Positions 6,808 to 13,435 of a stretch of DNA of 13,765 nucleotides are shown piece after piece. The stretch's first letter is position 1. Each line of letters opens with the position of its first letter. The notes below the pieces were generated by a model, which worked only from the letters and a program-made list of their open reading frames with translations, made no database searches and had not been told where the DNA came from. Source of the DNA: Lachnoclostridium sp. UBA6558 (GTDB lineage Bacteria > Bacillota > Clostridia > Lachnospirales > Lachnospiraceae); the NCBI GenBank assembly GCA_002434335.1, contig DJJW01000002.1, positions 53,708 to 67,472 on the forward strand, given 5' to 3'. The position numbers and the translations under genes were made by a program.

Positions 6808-6844
6808 ATATGATAATATAGCATATTTTCTATATTATGCATAT
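6808..6844. repeat. AT-rich inverted repeat in the divergent intergenic region
   Basis: ATATGATAATATAG (6808-6821) pairs with CTATATTATGCATAT (6830-6844) with one bulged base and an 8-base loop. TTTTTT follows on the plus strand. It may act as a weak terminator against readthrough into the downstream operon, or simply be AT-rich promoter DNA. Confidence 0.4.
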
Positions 6845-6855
6845 TTTTTACTATA

Positions 6856-6926
6856 TAAGTTGAATTTTAATTTTAAAAAAAATGTTGACTCTTAATATCT
6901 GGAACTAGTTTGTAAAATTCAACTTA
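6856..6926 (+). promoter_or_regulatory. Perfect 14-bp inverted repeat upstream of the DUF4474 gene
   Basis: TAAGTTGAATTTTA (6856-6869) and TAAAATTCAACTTA (6913-6926) are exact reverse complements 43 bp apart. A -35-like TTGACT (6885-6890) lies between them, but no convincing -10 is at 16-18 bp. The right arm ends about 10 bases before the ribosome binding site GGAAGGAG. The arms could be two operator sites flanking a promoter, or one 5'-UTR hairpin if transcription starts further upstream. Confidence 0.5.
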
Positions 6927-6950
6927 AATATAATCGGAAGGAGTCCTTTT

Positions 6951-7973
6951 ATGAAGAAACTTGATAGAAAGTATTATCCATCTTTCAGCAGATTATTTAT
7001 AAAGAAAAAAACTTTAAAGAACGAAATAAAAGAATCCTTATCCCTGCCTCAGGTCAGTGCCACCAGCTTCGAAACAGAGACTGAGCTGGCGCTAATCCTT
7101 GCTGATGCCCAGGCCAATAAACTTATTGATCTCAATAAGGAACTGGCCCCTTTTGGATTTGCATATTACCGCCCTCAGAACATGTTCTATTCCCTGATGA
7201 ATTGCTGGCAGCGTGAATGCGGTTACTGCAGACTTTATGATGAAGGCTGTGCTGCCTTTAGCATGATAATAGACTGCGAACCGATCTATTTTGATTATGA
7301 GGGCAAGAAGTGGATGATCGAATTCTGGAAAGGTCAGTATGGTATGACTACAGGCTGTGAAATCGGTATCTATAATACCACTGTACCTTATGTAGATATT
7401 CCCGGTCTTTTCTATGGAACTTTCTACGAATGTGCTTCCGATGAAGAGCGGATGCCTATGTCTTTTACCCTTATTAAGAAAAACAAAGTACTTTTTTATC
7501 GCAGTGATCTTCATTGGTGGCTTACCGGTTTTCGTCTCGGTGAATTTTCTGAGCCGGAAGATCTGGTTATGCATGCCCAGATAACGCTGAAGAACGAGGA
7601 AATGCGGGATATCTTTATTGAAGCCTTAATAAAAACCGGTTATAAAAGAAATGAAATAGACTATACGAATAATACCGTAGGCTTCATATTTGATAAGCCC
7701 CGCTCCAAACAGCCGCTTACAAGAAATGCAGTTATGGATTTCATTATGCAAACCAACAATAAACGGAATTGTTATGCATATAATGAAGCAACGAAACTTA
7801 TTGGAGATCCTTTGGATAAATTCATATTAGTAAAAAATGAAGCGCCTAAAATGTATAATAAGATACTCAATGTCAGAAATACTCCTGATATCTTTAAGGA
7901 TTATAAACGCCTGCAGCAGTCTAGTACAGAAAGCAAAGCTGCTGCCCTTAGTGCAAAGGAGCATAAACAGTAA
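6951..7973 (+). CDS. DUF4474 domain-containing protein
   Basis: A 340-residue protein with a basic N-terminus (about residues 1-30) and a DUF4474 domain at about 55-290. Recognisable conserved blocks are WQRECGYCRLYDE (86-98), MIIDCEPIYFDY (105-116) and IEFWKGQYGMTTGCEIG (123-139). The domain has no established biochemical function. It is common in Clostridia, usually as a single-domain protein. No clear transmembrane helix is seen. The start ATG has GGAAGGAG seven bases upstream. It is the first gene of a two-gene operon, with 29 bases before the metallophosphoesterase, so the two products probably act in one process. Regulation may involve the upstream 14-bp inverted repeat. Confidence 0.85.
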   Translation: MKKLDRKYYPSFSRLFIKKKTLKNEIKESLSLPQVSATSFETETELALILADAQANKLIDLNKELAPFGFAYYRPQNMFYSLMNCWQRECGYCRLYDEGCAAFSMIIDCEPIYFDYEGKKWMIEFWKGQYGMTTGCEIGIYNTTVPYVDIPGLFYGTFYECASDEERMPMSFTLIKKNKVLFYRSDLHWWLTGFRLGEFSEPEDLVMHAQITLKNEEMRDIFIEALIKTGYKRNEIDYTNNTVGFIFDKPRSKQPLTRNAVMDFIMQTNNKRNCYAYNEATKLIGDPLDKFILVKNEAPKMYNKILNVRNTPDIFKDYKRLQQSSTESKAAALSAKEHKQ

Positions 7974-8002
7974 GAACACGGCTGGGATGGGAGGTGTTAT
8001 AA

Positions 8003-8896
8003 TTGTCTGTGGATAAGAAGCTGACAGATGCTTATATAAATGCAGAAGAACTGGTACTAAAGAAAAATACCAAGATTGTGCTTATCAGCGACTGCCACAG
8101 AGGAATCGGTAACTGGGGCGATAACCTGTTTAACAACCAGAATCTGTACTTTGCGGCTCTGTCCTATTATTATGATAAGAATTTCATTTATATTGAATTA
8201 GGGGATGGAGATGAGCTTTGGGAAAACAGATCGGAAGAGGACATTATTTCTACTCACAGTTATGCTTTCTGGCTAATGTCCAAATTCTATGAAAGTAAGC
8301 GTTTTTATATGCTTTATGGTAATCACGATATTGTAAAAAGAAACCCGTCCTTTGCCAGAGAACACTTTAGCTCTTTTTATGATGAAAGCTTAAAAAAGCA
8401 GGTTGCTTTGCTGCCGGATATCCGTATAAGGGAAGCTCTCGTTCTTCGTATAGCCAATACAAACCACAAAATATTACTGGTACACGGACATCAGGCGGAT
8501 TACTTTAATGACACCTTATGGCGCCTTGCCAGATTCCTGGTACGTTATCTCTGGAGACCCTTTGAACTTATTGGAGTAAAAGATCCAACCAGTGCCTCAA
8601 AAAACTTTAATAAGAAGGAAAAGGTAGAAAATCATCTAATTAATTGGACAAAAAAACACAATAAAATGCTGATTGCAGGTCATACTCACAGACCTGCCTT
8701 CCCAGCTGTAGGCGAACCCTTATATTTCAATGATGGCAGCTGTGTCCATCCCAGATGTATTACCTCTATCGAGATTGAAAATCAATCAATTACCTTGGTT
8801 AAGTGGTCTGTGAAAACAAGACCGGATCGTACTCTGTATGTTGAACGTACTCCACTTGAAGGTCCAGTTCCGTTAAAAAATTTCTTTTCACCCTGA
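8003..8896 (+). CDS. Calcineurin-like metallophosphoesterase
   Basis: A 297-residue enzyme with the full set of metallophosphoesterase motifs in order: SDCH at 29-32 (D30, H32), GDGDE at 67-71, GNHD at 106-109, HGH at 161-163 and GHTH at 226-229. These bind two metal ions for phosphoester or pyrophosphate hydrolysis. Closest in style to the UDP-2,3-diacylglucosamine pyrophosphatase-like branch, but lipid A synthesis is not expected in a Gram-positive, so the substrate is unknown. There is no signal peptide, so it is probably cytoplasmic. The start is TTG at 8003, chosen because GGGAGGT lies seven bases upstream; GTG at 8009 is a less favoured option. It follows the DUF4474 gene by 29 bases. 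Confidence 0.88.
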   Translation: MSVDKKLTDAYINAEELVLKKNTKIVLISDCHRGIGNWGDNLFNNQNLYFAALSYYYDKNFIYIELGDGDELWENRSEEDIISTHSYAFWLMSKFYESKRFYMLYGNHDIVKRNPSFAREHFSSFYDESLKKQVALLPDIRIREALVLRIANTNHKILLVHGHQADYFNDTLWRLARFLVRYLWRPFELIGVKDPTSASKNFNKKEKVENHLINWTKKHNKMLIAGHTHRPAFPAVGEPLYFNDGSCVHPRCITSIEIENQSITLVKWSVKTRPDRTLYVERTPLEGPVPLKNFFSP

Positions 8897-8910
8897 TAAA
8901 AGGGTTCCTG

Positions 8911-8975
8911 GCTGAAATGAATATCCTGTCTATGTAGGAATATTCATTTCAGCAGTTGTCTATTTGGGCTTTTTC
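8911..8975 (+). terminator. Strong hairpin ending the DUF4474-phosphoesterase operon
   Basis: A perfect 14-bp stem GCTGAAATGAATAT (8911-8924) / ATATTCATTTCAGC (8940-8953) contains a further CCT/AGG pairing in the loop. It begins 15 bases after the stop codon. The nearest T tract (CTTTTTC) comes about 15 bases later, so it is not a textbook terminator but is well placed to end or protect the transcript. Confidence 0.65.
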
Positions 8976-9064
8976 ATGTTACGATTCACTCATTTTTCAA
9001 AGCTTATACATATTTGTTACATAATCTTCTGGTATTCTTTTTCCACAATTATATTTACAGACAG

Positions 9065-9232
9065 ATTAATTCCTTAACCAATGTTATAAAAGAAATCGCA
9101 GATCAGACTACGCTGCTTGCATTAAATGCTTCTATTGAGGCCGCCAGAGCGGGAGAAGCAGGCAGAGGCTTTTCCGTAGTAGCCGGTGCGATAGGCTCAC
9201 TGGCAGCTCAGTCTGCCAAGACAGAGGAATGA
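9065..9232 (+). pseudogene. Methyl-accepting chemotaxis protein fragment
   Basis: About 55 codons match the highly conserved cytoplasmic hairpin tip of chemoreceptors: VIKEIADQTTLLALNASIEA and RAGEAGRGFSVVA, then IGSLAAQSAKTEE before TGA. A complete receptor needs more than 300 residues of ligand-binding, HAMP and adaptation domains, all absent on both sides. The usual acidic pair after VVA (DEI) reads GAI, a sign of drift. The open frame extends back to ATG at 9014, but those residues are not receptor-like and no ribosome binding site is present. The fragment lies between an operon terminator and the converging dehydrogenase gene and is best read as a deletion remnant. Confidence 0.85.
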
Positions 9233-9248
9233 GGCGCGTGCATCTTAT

Positions 9249-10205
9249 TTAATTTACCTGATTAACAGGCTTCCCTTCCAGAAAGGCCTGTATATTATCA
9301 GCAAGCATATCAATTAGCCGTTGTCTGGTCTCGATACACTGCCAGCCTATATGAGGTGTCAGGATACAATTAGACAGCTGAAAAAGCGGATTATCCGGAG
9401 TTCCTGGCTCCTGTTCCAGTACATCCAGAGCAGCTCCTGCGATTACTCTGTTCTTAAGTGCCGCCACAAGGTCCTTTTCTTTGATAATCGCTCCTCTGGA
9501 AGTATTGATAAGATAAGCTGAAGGTTTCATAAGTGCAAGCTTCTCCTGATCTATCAAATATCTGGTATCCTCATTCAAGGGACAGTGAATGGTTACAAAA
9601 TCACTGTCTGTGAGCAGTTCCGTCAGAGAGACAAAGCTCACATTTTCCTCCTGAAAGTCTTTCGGTGTTCTGCTGTACACCAATACTTTCATTCCAAAGA
9701 AAACAGCTGTCTTGATTACTTCTCCCGCAATCTTTCCGGCTCCGATTACCCCCAGGGTTTTACCGGTCACTTCACTGTGATTCAGAGTCATATATTTCGT
9801 AAAATTATCATACCTCTTCTCTTTCAGCAGGTTCTGCTGCGTGGTCAGCGAAGAACTTAAGGATAAAATAAAGGTAAAGGTAAGCTGCGCAACAGCTCTG
9901 GAACTATAAGCAGGAATATTACATACGGCAATGTTTTTCTTCTTTGCCGCTTCTATATCTATATTGTTATAACCGGTACCAGCCTCACATATCAGCTCCA
10001 CAGTTGAAGGAAGGTTTTCGATGATCTCCTTTCCCATGGGCAGCTCTTTTGTAATTAAAATATGGCCTCCCTCTGCCTTTTTACAGATTTCCTCCGGTGC
10101 TGATTTCTCATAGAATGTGATTTCTGCCACTTTATTTAGTTTGTTAAAGTCTAATTTTCTGTCATAGTCTACTTTTTCATAGTTTAAGAATACCGCTTTT
10201 TTCAT
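9249..10205 (-). CDS. D-isomer-specific 2-hydroxyacid dehydrogenase
   Basis: A 318-residue NAD(P)-dependent enzyme that reduces a 2-ketoacid (for example hydroxypyruvate, glyoxylate or pyruvate) to the D-2-hydroxyacid, or the reverse. The nucleotide-binding motif GVIGAGKIAG lies around 152-161. The catalytic set is present: R237 in NTSRG, E266 in EQEP and H285 in TPHIGW, the usual Arg-Glu-His triad. The substrate-loop motif EAGTGYNNID lies at 74-83. YSRTPK after the second Rossmann strand lacks the acidic residue typical of strict NAD enzymes, so NADPH use is possible. Glycerate dehydrogenase/hydroxypyruvate reductase is the closest general description. The ribosome binding site is weak. It follows the FadR-type regulator by 45 bases and is probably co-transcribed with it. 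Confidence 0.85.
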   Translation of the reverse strand: MKKAVFLNYEKVDYDRKLDFNKLNKVAEITFYEKSAPEEICKKAEGGHILITKELPMGKEIIENLPSTVELICEAGTGYNNIDIEAAKKKNIAVCNIPAYSSRAVAQLTFTFILSLSSSLTTQQNLLKEKRYDNFTKYMTLNHSEVTGKTLGVIGAGKIAGEVIKTAVFFGMKVLVYSRTPKDFQEENVSFVSLTELLTDSDFVTIHCPLNEDTRYLIDQEKLALMKPSAYLINTSRGAIIKEKDLVAALKNRVIAGAALDVLEQEPGTPDNPLFQLSNCILTPHIGWQCIETRQRLIDMLADNIQAFLEGKPVNQVN

Positions 10206-10250
10206 ATTATCACTCTTGCCTTTCTCATATTCATCTTATTTCGTACAGGT

Positions 10251-10931
10251 TCAGTCATATGTGCTTAACAGGTGTTCCGACATTGCCTTTATAGCTTCTG
10301 CGCTATCCCGCTGTTCAATTGCATGGATAATATTCTCATGCTGCTTATAAAGGAAGTTTATATTCTCAGGATTTTTAAACATGCTGCTACGGGTATTAAT
10401 AATATAATCTTCTACCAACGCTGAGACTGCATACATAGTGTAGCTTACCAGTTTGTTTCCCGATGCTTCAATTATCTTATAATGCAGTTGTTTATCTATG
10501 GCTGCACTTACACTTTCCTTCTCCGAAGTTTTCAGCTCACAAAGCAATTTCTTCATTTCCTCCAATTGTTTCTCGCTTCTTCTGAGCGCAGCCTCACCGG
10601 CAGCCTGAGGCTCCATCATCTGCCGAAATTTAATCACCTCATCAATATTGCTGCCATGAAGGAGAAAGGTCAGGGACAGAGGCTCAAAGAAGCTGTCCTC
10701 AAACTGCTCTTTGATATAATTGCCTCCCCCCTGTCTGGCTTCCATAATACCCAGCATCTCAAGGGCTCGCAAGGCTTCTCGTATGGATGTCCTGCTGACC
10801 TTTAGCTGTTCACACATCTCTCTCTCAGAAGGCAGCTTATCCCCACACTTTAAATCACCCTGTCTTATAAGCTCTTTAATCTGTCCGATAACCTGATCAA
10901 AAACTTTTGTGTTTTTTATTGCTTCAAACAT
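10251..10931 (-). CDS. FadR-subfamily GntR transcriptional regulator
   Basis: A 226-residue regulator. The N-terminal winged helix-turn-helix contains LPSEREMCEQLKVSRTSIRE and ALRALEMLGIMEARQGGGNY, the GntR signature. The C-terminal all-helical FCD domain carries the metal/ligand-binding Asp and His residues (DKQLHYKIIEASGN, KQHENIIHAIEQRD, MSEHL). Such regulators usually sense small carboxylic acids, including lactate, glycolate and gluconate. The start chosen is ATG at 10931, which has AAGGAG six bases upstream. A TTG at 10958 would add nine residues, but these lie inside the ribosome binding region. It is transcribed ahead of the hydroxyacid dehydrogenase and downstream of lrgAB, and may control both. 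Confidence 0.88.
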   Translation of the reverse strand: MFEAIKNTKVFDQVIGQIKELIRQGDLKCGDKLPSEREMCEQLKVSRTSIREALRALEMLGIMEARQGGGNYIKEQFEDSFFEPLSLTFLLHGSNIDEVIKFRQMMEPQAAGEAALRRSEKQLEEMKKLLCELKTSEKESVSAAIDKQLHYKIIEASGNKLVSYTMYAVSALVEDYIINTRSSMFKNPENINFLYKQHENIIHAIEQRDSAEAIKAMSEHLLSTYD

Positions 10932-10958
10932 CACCTTCTCCTTCCGATAAATCCCCAA

Positions 10959-10979
10959 AGTACTTCTCTGTCAAGTACT
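10959..10979. promoter_or_regulatory. Inverted repeat upstream of the FadR-type regulator
   Basis: AGTACTT-N7-AAGTACT (10959-10965 and 10973-10979) is a perfect 7-bp inverted repeat ending 27 bases before the regulator start codon. Its position in the leader suggests an operator, perhaps for autoregulation. The half-sites do not resemble the TTGGT/ACCAA palindrome at lrgA. A -10-like TACAAT with a weak TTTCAA -35 lies further upstream on the minus strand. Confidence 0.4.
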
Positions 10980-11133
10980 ATATTCATATCCTATATAACA
11001 GATTTTATTGTACCTGTATGAATTTAGATATTGAAATACTTACGATTATTCACAAAATGTCCAATCAGTTTATTCTCTTAGTAATCATAATTTAAAACCA
11101 CATTTTCTAACCACATTCCTAAATGCCCCATCC

Positions 11134-11835
11134 CTAAAGAAAAAACAAAGATAATCTCCATATAACAGGAGCTAGAACTACCGTAACAATACCAGACAAC
11201 GCCATTGTTAACCCGCTCATGGCGCCTTCTATCTCTCCAAGCTCCATAGCTCTTGCCGTTCCCAAGGCATGAGAAGAAACCCCCATAGCAATTCCCACAG
11301 ACACACTGTCCTTCATTTTGAATAACTTAGCAAGAAACGGACCAATGACAGCTCCCAATATTCCTGTCAATATAATTGCAACTACTGTAACCGACGGAAT
11401 TCCTCCGAGCTGGTTTGACACCTCCATACCAATAGGTGTTGTAATAGATTTTGGAATCAAAGATTTAGTCAATACCTCTGAAAGGCCAAAAACCTTTGAC
11501 AGGAGAATGATACAGCTGATACCCAAAACATTACCACTTAAAATACTGACAACAATAGACAGTACATTTGCTTTTAACAAATGAATTTTACGATAGATCG
11601 GTAATGCCAAGGCTACTGTAGCCGGGTACAGGAAAAAGGAGATAAGCTGTCCTCCCTGACTATAATCCTCATAAGATATGTTAAAACTCGTAAGAACCAA
11701 TATTACCAGCAGCATGGCAAGCAATAAAGGATTGCATATGGATAACCTGGTCTTTTTCTGTATCAGGCTGGCTATTTCATAGGCAGCCAGTGACAGAATA
11801 ACTCCAAATAACGGTGACTTCACTATTTCACTCAT
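11134..11835 (-). CDS. lrgB: LrgB-family membrane protein
   Basis: A 233-residue integral membrane protein with about six to seven hydrophobic helices. It carries the LrgB/CidB family blocks PKSITTPIGMEVSNQLGGIP (128-147) and GVSSHALGTARAMELGE (185-201). In Staphylococcus the Lrg/Cid proteins were described as holin/antiholin-like. Relatives act as transporters, such as the Bacillus pyruvate carrier and the plastid glycolate/glycerate carrier PLGG1. It overlaps lrgA by four bases (ATGA), which indicates translational coupling. No LytSR-type two-component system is in the window; a FadR-type regulator follows instead. Confidence 0.92.
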   Translation of the reverse strand: MSEIVKSPLFGVILSLAAYEIASLIQKKTRLSICNPLLLAMLLVILVLTSFNISYEDYSQGGQLISFFLYPATVALALPIYRKIHLLKANVLSIVVSILSGNVLGISCIILLSKVFGLSEVLTKSLIPKSITTPIGMEVSNQLGGIPSVTVVAIILTGILGAVIGPFLAKLFKMKDSVSVGIAMGVSSHALGTARAMELGEIEGAMSGLTMALSGIVTVVLAPVIWRLSLFFL

Positions 11836-12182
11836 TGATTACTTTCCTTTCTAAGCAGCTTTGCTATGTGCGCGGTTATAATCCAGATAACCGCAGTTGA
11901 AATCACGATAACTGCCAGAAAGCCTGCCAGCTTTCCCTTTATCAGGCCAAAGGAGGTCATCAGCCCGACACTTGCAGGAACAAAAAGAAACGCCATATGT
12001 GATAGCAAAAAATCGCAGACCTCTTCTATCATGTGAACTTTGAGAAGTCCCGTTTGCAATGCAAAAAACAATATCAATATGCCTATTACAGAACCCGGTA
12101 CCGGTAAATGAAATATTTCCTGTATAACCTGCCCTGCAAAATAGATACCTAAAATAATCAGTAACTGTCTAAGATACTTCAT
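11832..12182 (-). CDS. lrgA: LrgA/CidA-family membrane protein
   Basis: A 116-residue membrane protein with four predicted helices and the family motif LPVPGSVIGILILF (27-40), followed by FLFVPASVGLM (66-76). It is the usual partner of LrgB, encoded immediately downstream with a four-base overlap. The reading frame stays open about 390 bases further upstream, but the start chosen is ATG at 12182. It has AGGAGG five bases upstream and begins at the first membrane helix; the promoter lies inside the rejected extension. Function is as for LrgB: holin-like or, more likely given the context, half of a small-organic-acid transporter. Confidence 0.9.
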   Translation of the reverse strand: MKYLRQLLIILGIYFAGQVIQEIFHLPVPGSVIGILILFFALQTGLLKVHMIEEVCDFLLSHMAFLFVPASVGLMTSFGLIKGKLAGFLAVIVISTAVIWIITAHIAKLLRKESNQ

Positions 12183-12213
12183 AACATCCTCCTGCCTTTC
12201 TCTTCTGTCAATA

Positions 12214-12240
12214 AAATTGGTATATTGGTCATACCAATTT
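12214..12240. promoter_or_regulatory. FadR-type operator at the lrgA transcription start
   Basis: AAATTGGTAT (12214-12223) and ATACCAATTT (12231-12240) form a perfect 10-bp inverted repeat. Inside it, ATTGGTCATACCAAT (12224-12238) is a perfect 6-3-6 palindrome of the TGGTnnnACCA type bound by FadR-family GntR regulators. It lies immediately downstream of the lrgA -10, the classic place for a repressor. A second, imperfect inverted repeat AATTAGTG-TAG-CACCAATT (12242-12260) overlaps the -10 itself. Confidence 0.6.
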
Positions 12241-12245
12241 AAATT

Positions 12246-12274
12246 AGTGTAGCACCAATTAACCCGAAGCGCAA
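12246..12274 (-). promoter_or_regulatory. lrgAB promoter
   Basis: On the minus strand, -35 TTGCGC (12269-12274) and -10 TACACT (12246-12251) have a 17-bp spacer. Transcription would start near 12239, inside the FadR-type palindrome. Confidence 0.6.
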
Positions 12275-12342
12275 TAGAAAATAAAAGGATAATTTTAGGT
12301 TTTTCTAATGTGTTTTTAATTCTTATATGGTAATATATGTAT

Positions 12343-12361
12343 TGTTGTAAAATTTTCAACA
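12343..12361. promoter_or_regulatory. Near-perfect palindrome ahead of the ABC transporter gene
   Basis: TGTTG and CAACA flank an AAAATTTT centre (12343-12361), with one mismatched pair. It ends about 10 bases before the AGGAGG ribosome binding site. It could be an operator or a short leader hairpin. No clear promoter was assigned for this gene; several AT-rich -10-like sequences lie at 12320-12342. Confidence 0.35.
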
Positions 12362-12383
12362 GAAAAAGCAGGAGGATATCAAA

Positions 12384-13301
12384 ATGGAATATGTACTGCA
12401 AACAAAAGACCTCACAAAGGTATTTGGTAAAAGAGCAGCAGTAAGTGGTATGAATCTCAACGTTTATAAAGGTGATATCTATGGATTTATCGGACGTAAC
12501 GGTGCCGGTAAAACTACCTTTATCCGAATGGTGGCAGGTCTTGCCCGTCCAAGCAAAGGAACCATTCAATTATTTGGAAGTAATGATTTAGATACACAAA
12601 GAAGCAAGACAGGAACAATGATAGAGAATCCGGCAGTCTTCCCTCAAATGACAGCAAAACAGAACCTTCATTATTATTGCAGATTACTGGGACTTGACCC
12701 CGTAACAAAAATACCTGAAATGTTAAACCTTGTAGGTTTATCTGATACCGGTAAGAAAAAAGCAAAGAACTTTTCCCTTGGTATGAAACAACGGCTTGCA
12801 ATAGGTATCTCCTTACTTGGCGATCCGGAATTTTTGATGTTGGATGAGCCTATTAATGGACTTGATCCTACCGGTATCAAAGAAATCCGTGAACTGATCC
12901 TTCATTTAAACCGTGAAAGAAAGATTACTATTCTTATCTCCAGTCATATTCTTGGAGAGCTTTCAAGGATTGCTAACCGTTATGGTGTCATTAATAACGG
13001 AATTATGGTAACAGAGTTTACCAATGAGGAGCTGGAACAGCGCTGCGCCGGAGAACTGGAGATAAAGGTTGATAAAACCGCTGAAGCTGTAGAAATAATA
13101 ACCGGAATGATGGAGAAAGATGCCGTTAAGGTCTTGGATGAGCATACGATACGAGTATCTAAGAATTTAGAAAAAGCCGGTGCCATTAATACTGAACTTA
13201 CCAAGAATGGTATAACTGTTAATTCCAGTTCAATTGTCGGGCAGGATTTAGAAGCATACTTTATGCAGCTGATGGAGAGCACTGAGAAAAGTTATGTTTA
13301 A
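12384..13301 (+). CDS. ABC transporter ATP-binding protein, BcrA/LanF type
   Basis: A 305-residue ATPase. Walker A GRNGAGKT is at 37-44, the ABC signature SLGMKQ at 131-136, Walker B LMLDEP at 151-156 and the H-loop histidine at 188. Where most ABC proteins carry a Q-loop glutamine, this one reads IENPAVFPQMTA with E81. That E-loop variant is known from bacitracin and lantibiotic self-protection ATPases. The C-terminal 80 residues form the extra domain common in this group. It probably drives export or membrane removal of a peptide antibiotic together with the permease encoded after it. ATG has AGGAGG seven bases upstream. No two-component system or peptide biosynthesis gene is visible. Confidence 0.9.
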   Translation: MEYVLQTKDLTKVFGKRAAVSGMNLNVYKGDIYGFIGRNGAGKTTFIRMVAGLARPSKGTIQLFGSNDLDTQRSKTGTMIENPAVFPQMTAKQNLHYYCRLLGLDPVTKIPEMLNLVGLSDTGKKKAKNFSLGMKQRLAIGISLLGDPEFLMLDEPINGLDPTGIKEIRELILHLNRERKITILISSHILGELSRIANRYGVINNGIMVTEFTNEELEQRCAGELEIKVDKTAEAVEIITGMMEKDAVKVLDEHTIRVSKNLEKAGAINTELTKNGITVNSSSIVGQDLEAYFMQLMESTEKSYV

Positions 13302-13364
13302 GAAATTATGACCTGCAATCCAATTATTATTAAAATAATATTTCAATTACATATTAAAGAATAG

Positions 13365-13421
13365 CAAATCAGAGATTATTGTTCTGTATTTACTGATTTG
13401 TTCCGTGTACAGCAGGTACAC
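13365..13421 (+). promoter_or_regulatory. Two hairpins between the ATPase and permease genes
   Basis: CAAATCAG (13365-13372) / CTGATTTG (13393-13400) is a perfect 8-bp inverted repeat. GTGTAC (13405-13410) / GTACAC (13416-13421) is a perfect 6-bp stem with a 5-base loop, ending four bases before the GGGAG ribosome binding site of the permease. Neither has a T tract. They may tune mRNA stability or permease translation. Confidence 0.45.
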
Positions 13422-13435
13422 AGATGGGAGTTACT

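Noticed and set aside
7092..7574. 160-codon antisense frame inside the DUF4474 gene
   Set aside because: Shadow frame opposite a gene with clear family motifs; no ribosome binding site or recognisable domain.
11096..11117. Direct repeat of AACCACATT after lrgB
   Set aside because: Two 9-bp copies in AT-rich intergenic DNA, with no accompanying structure or element boundary.
12183..12569. N-terminal extension of LrgA by about 129 codons
   Set aside because: The extension is not LrgA-like, contains the lrgA promoter and operator, and overlaps the divergent ABC gene. ATG at 12182 has an excellent ribosome binding site.
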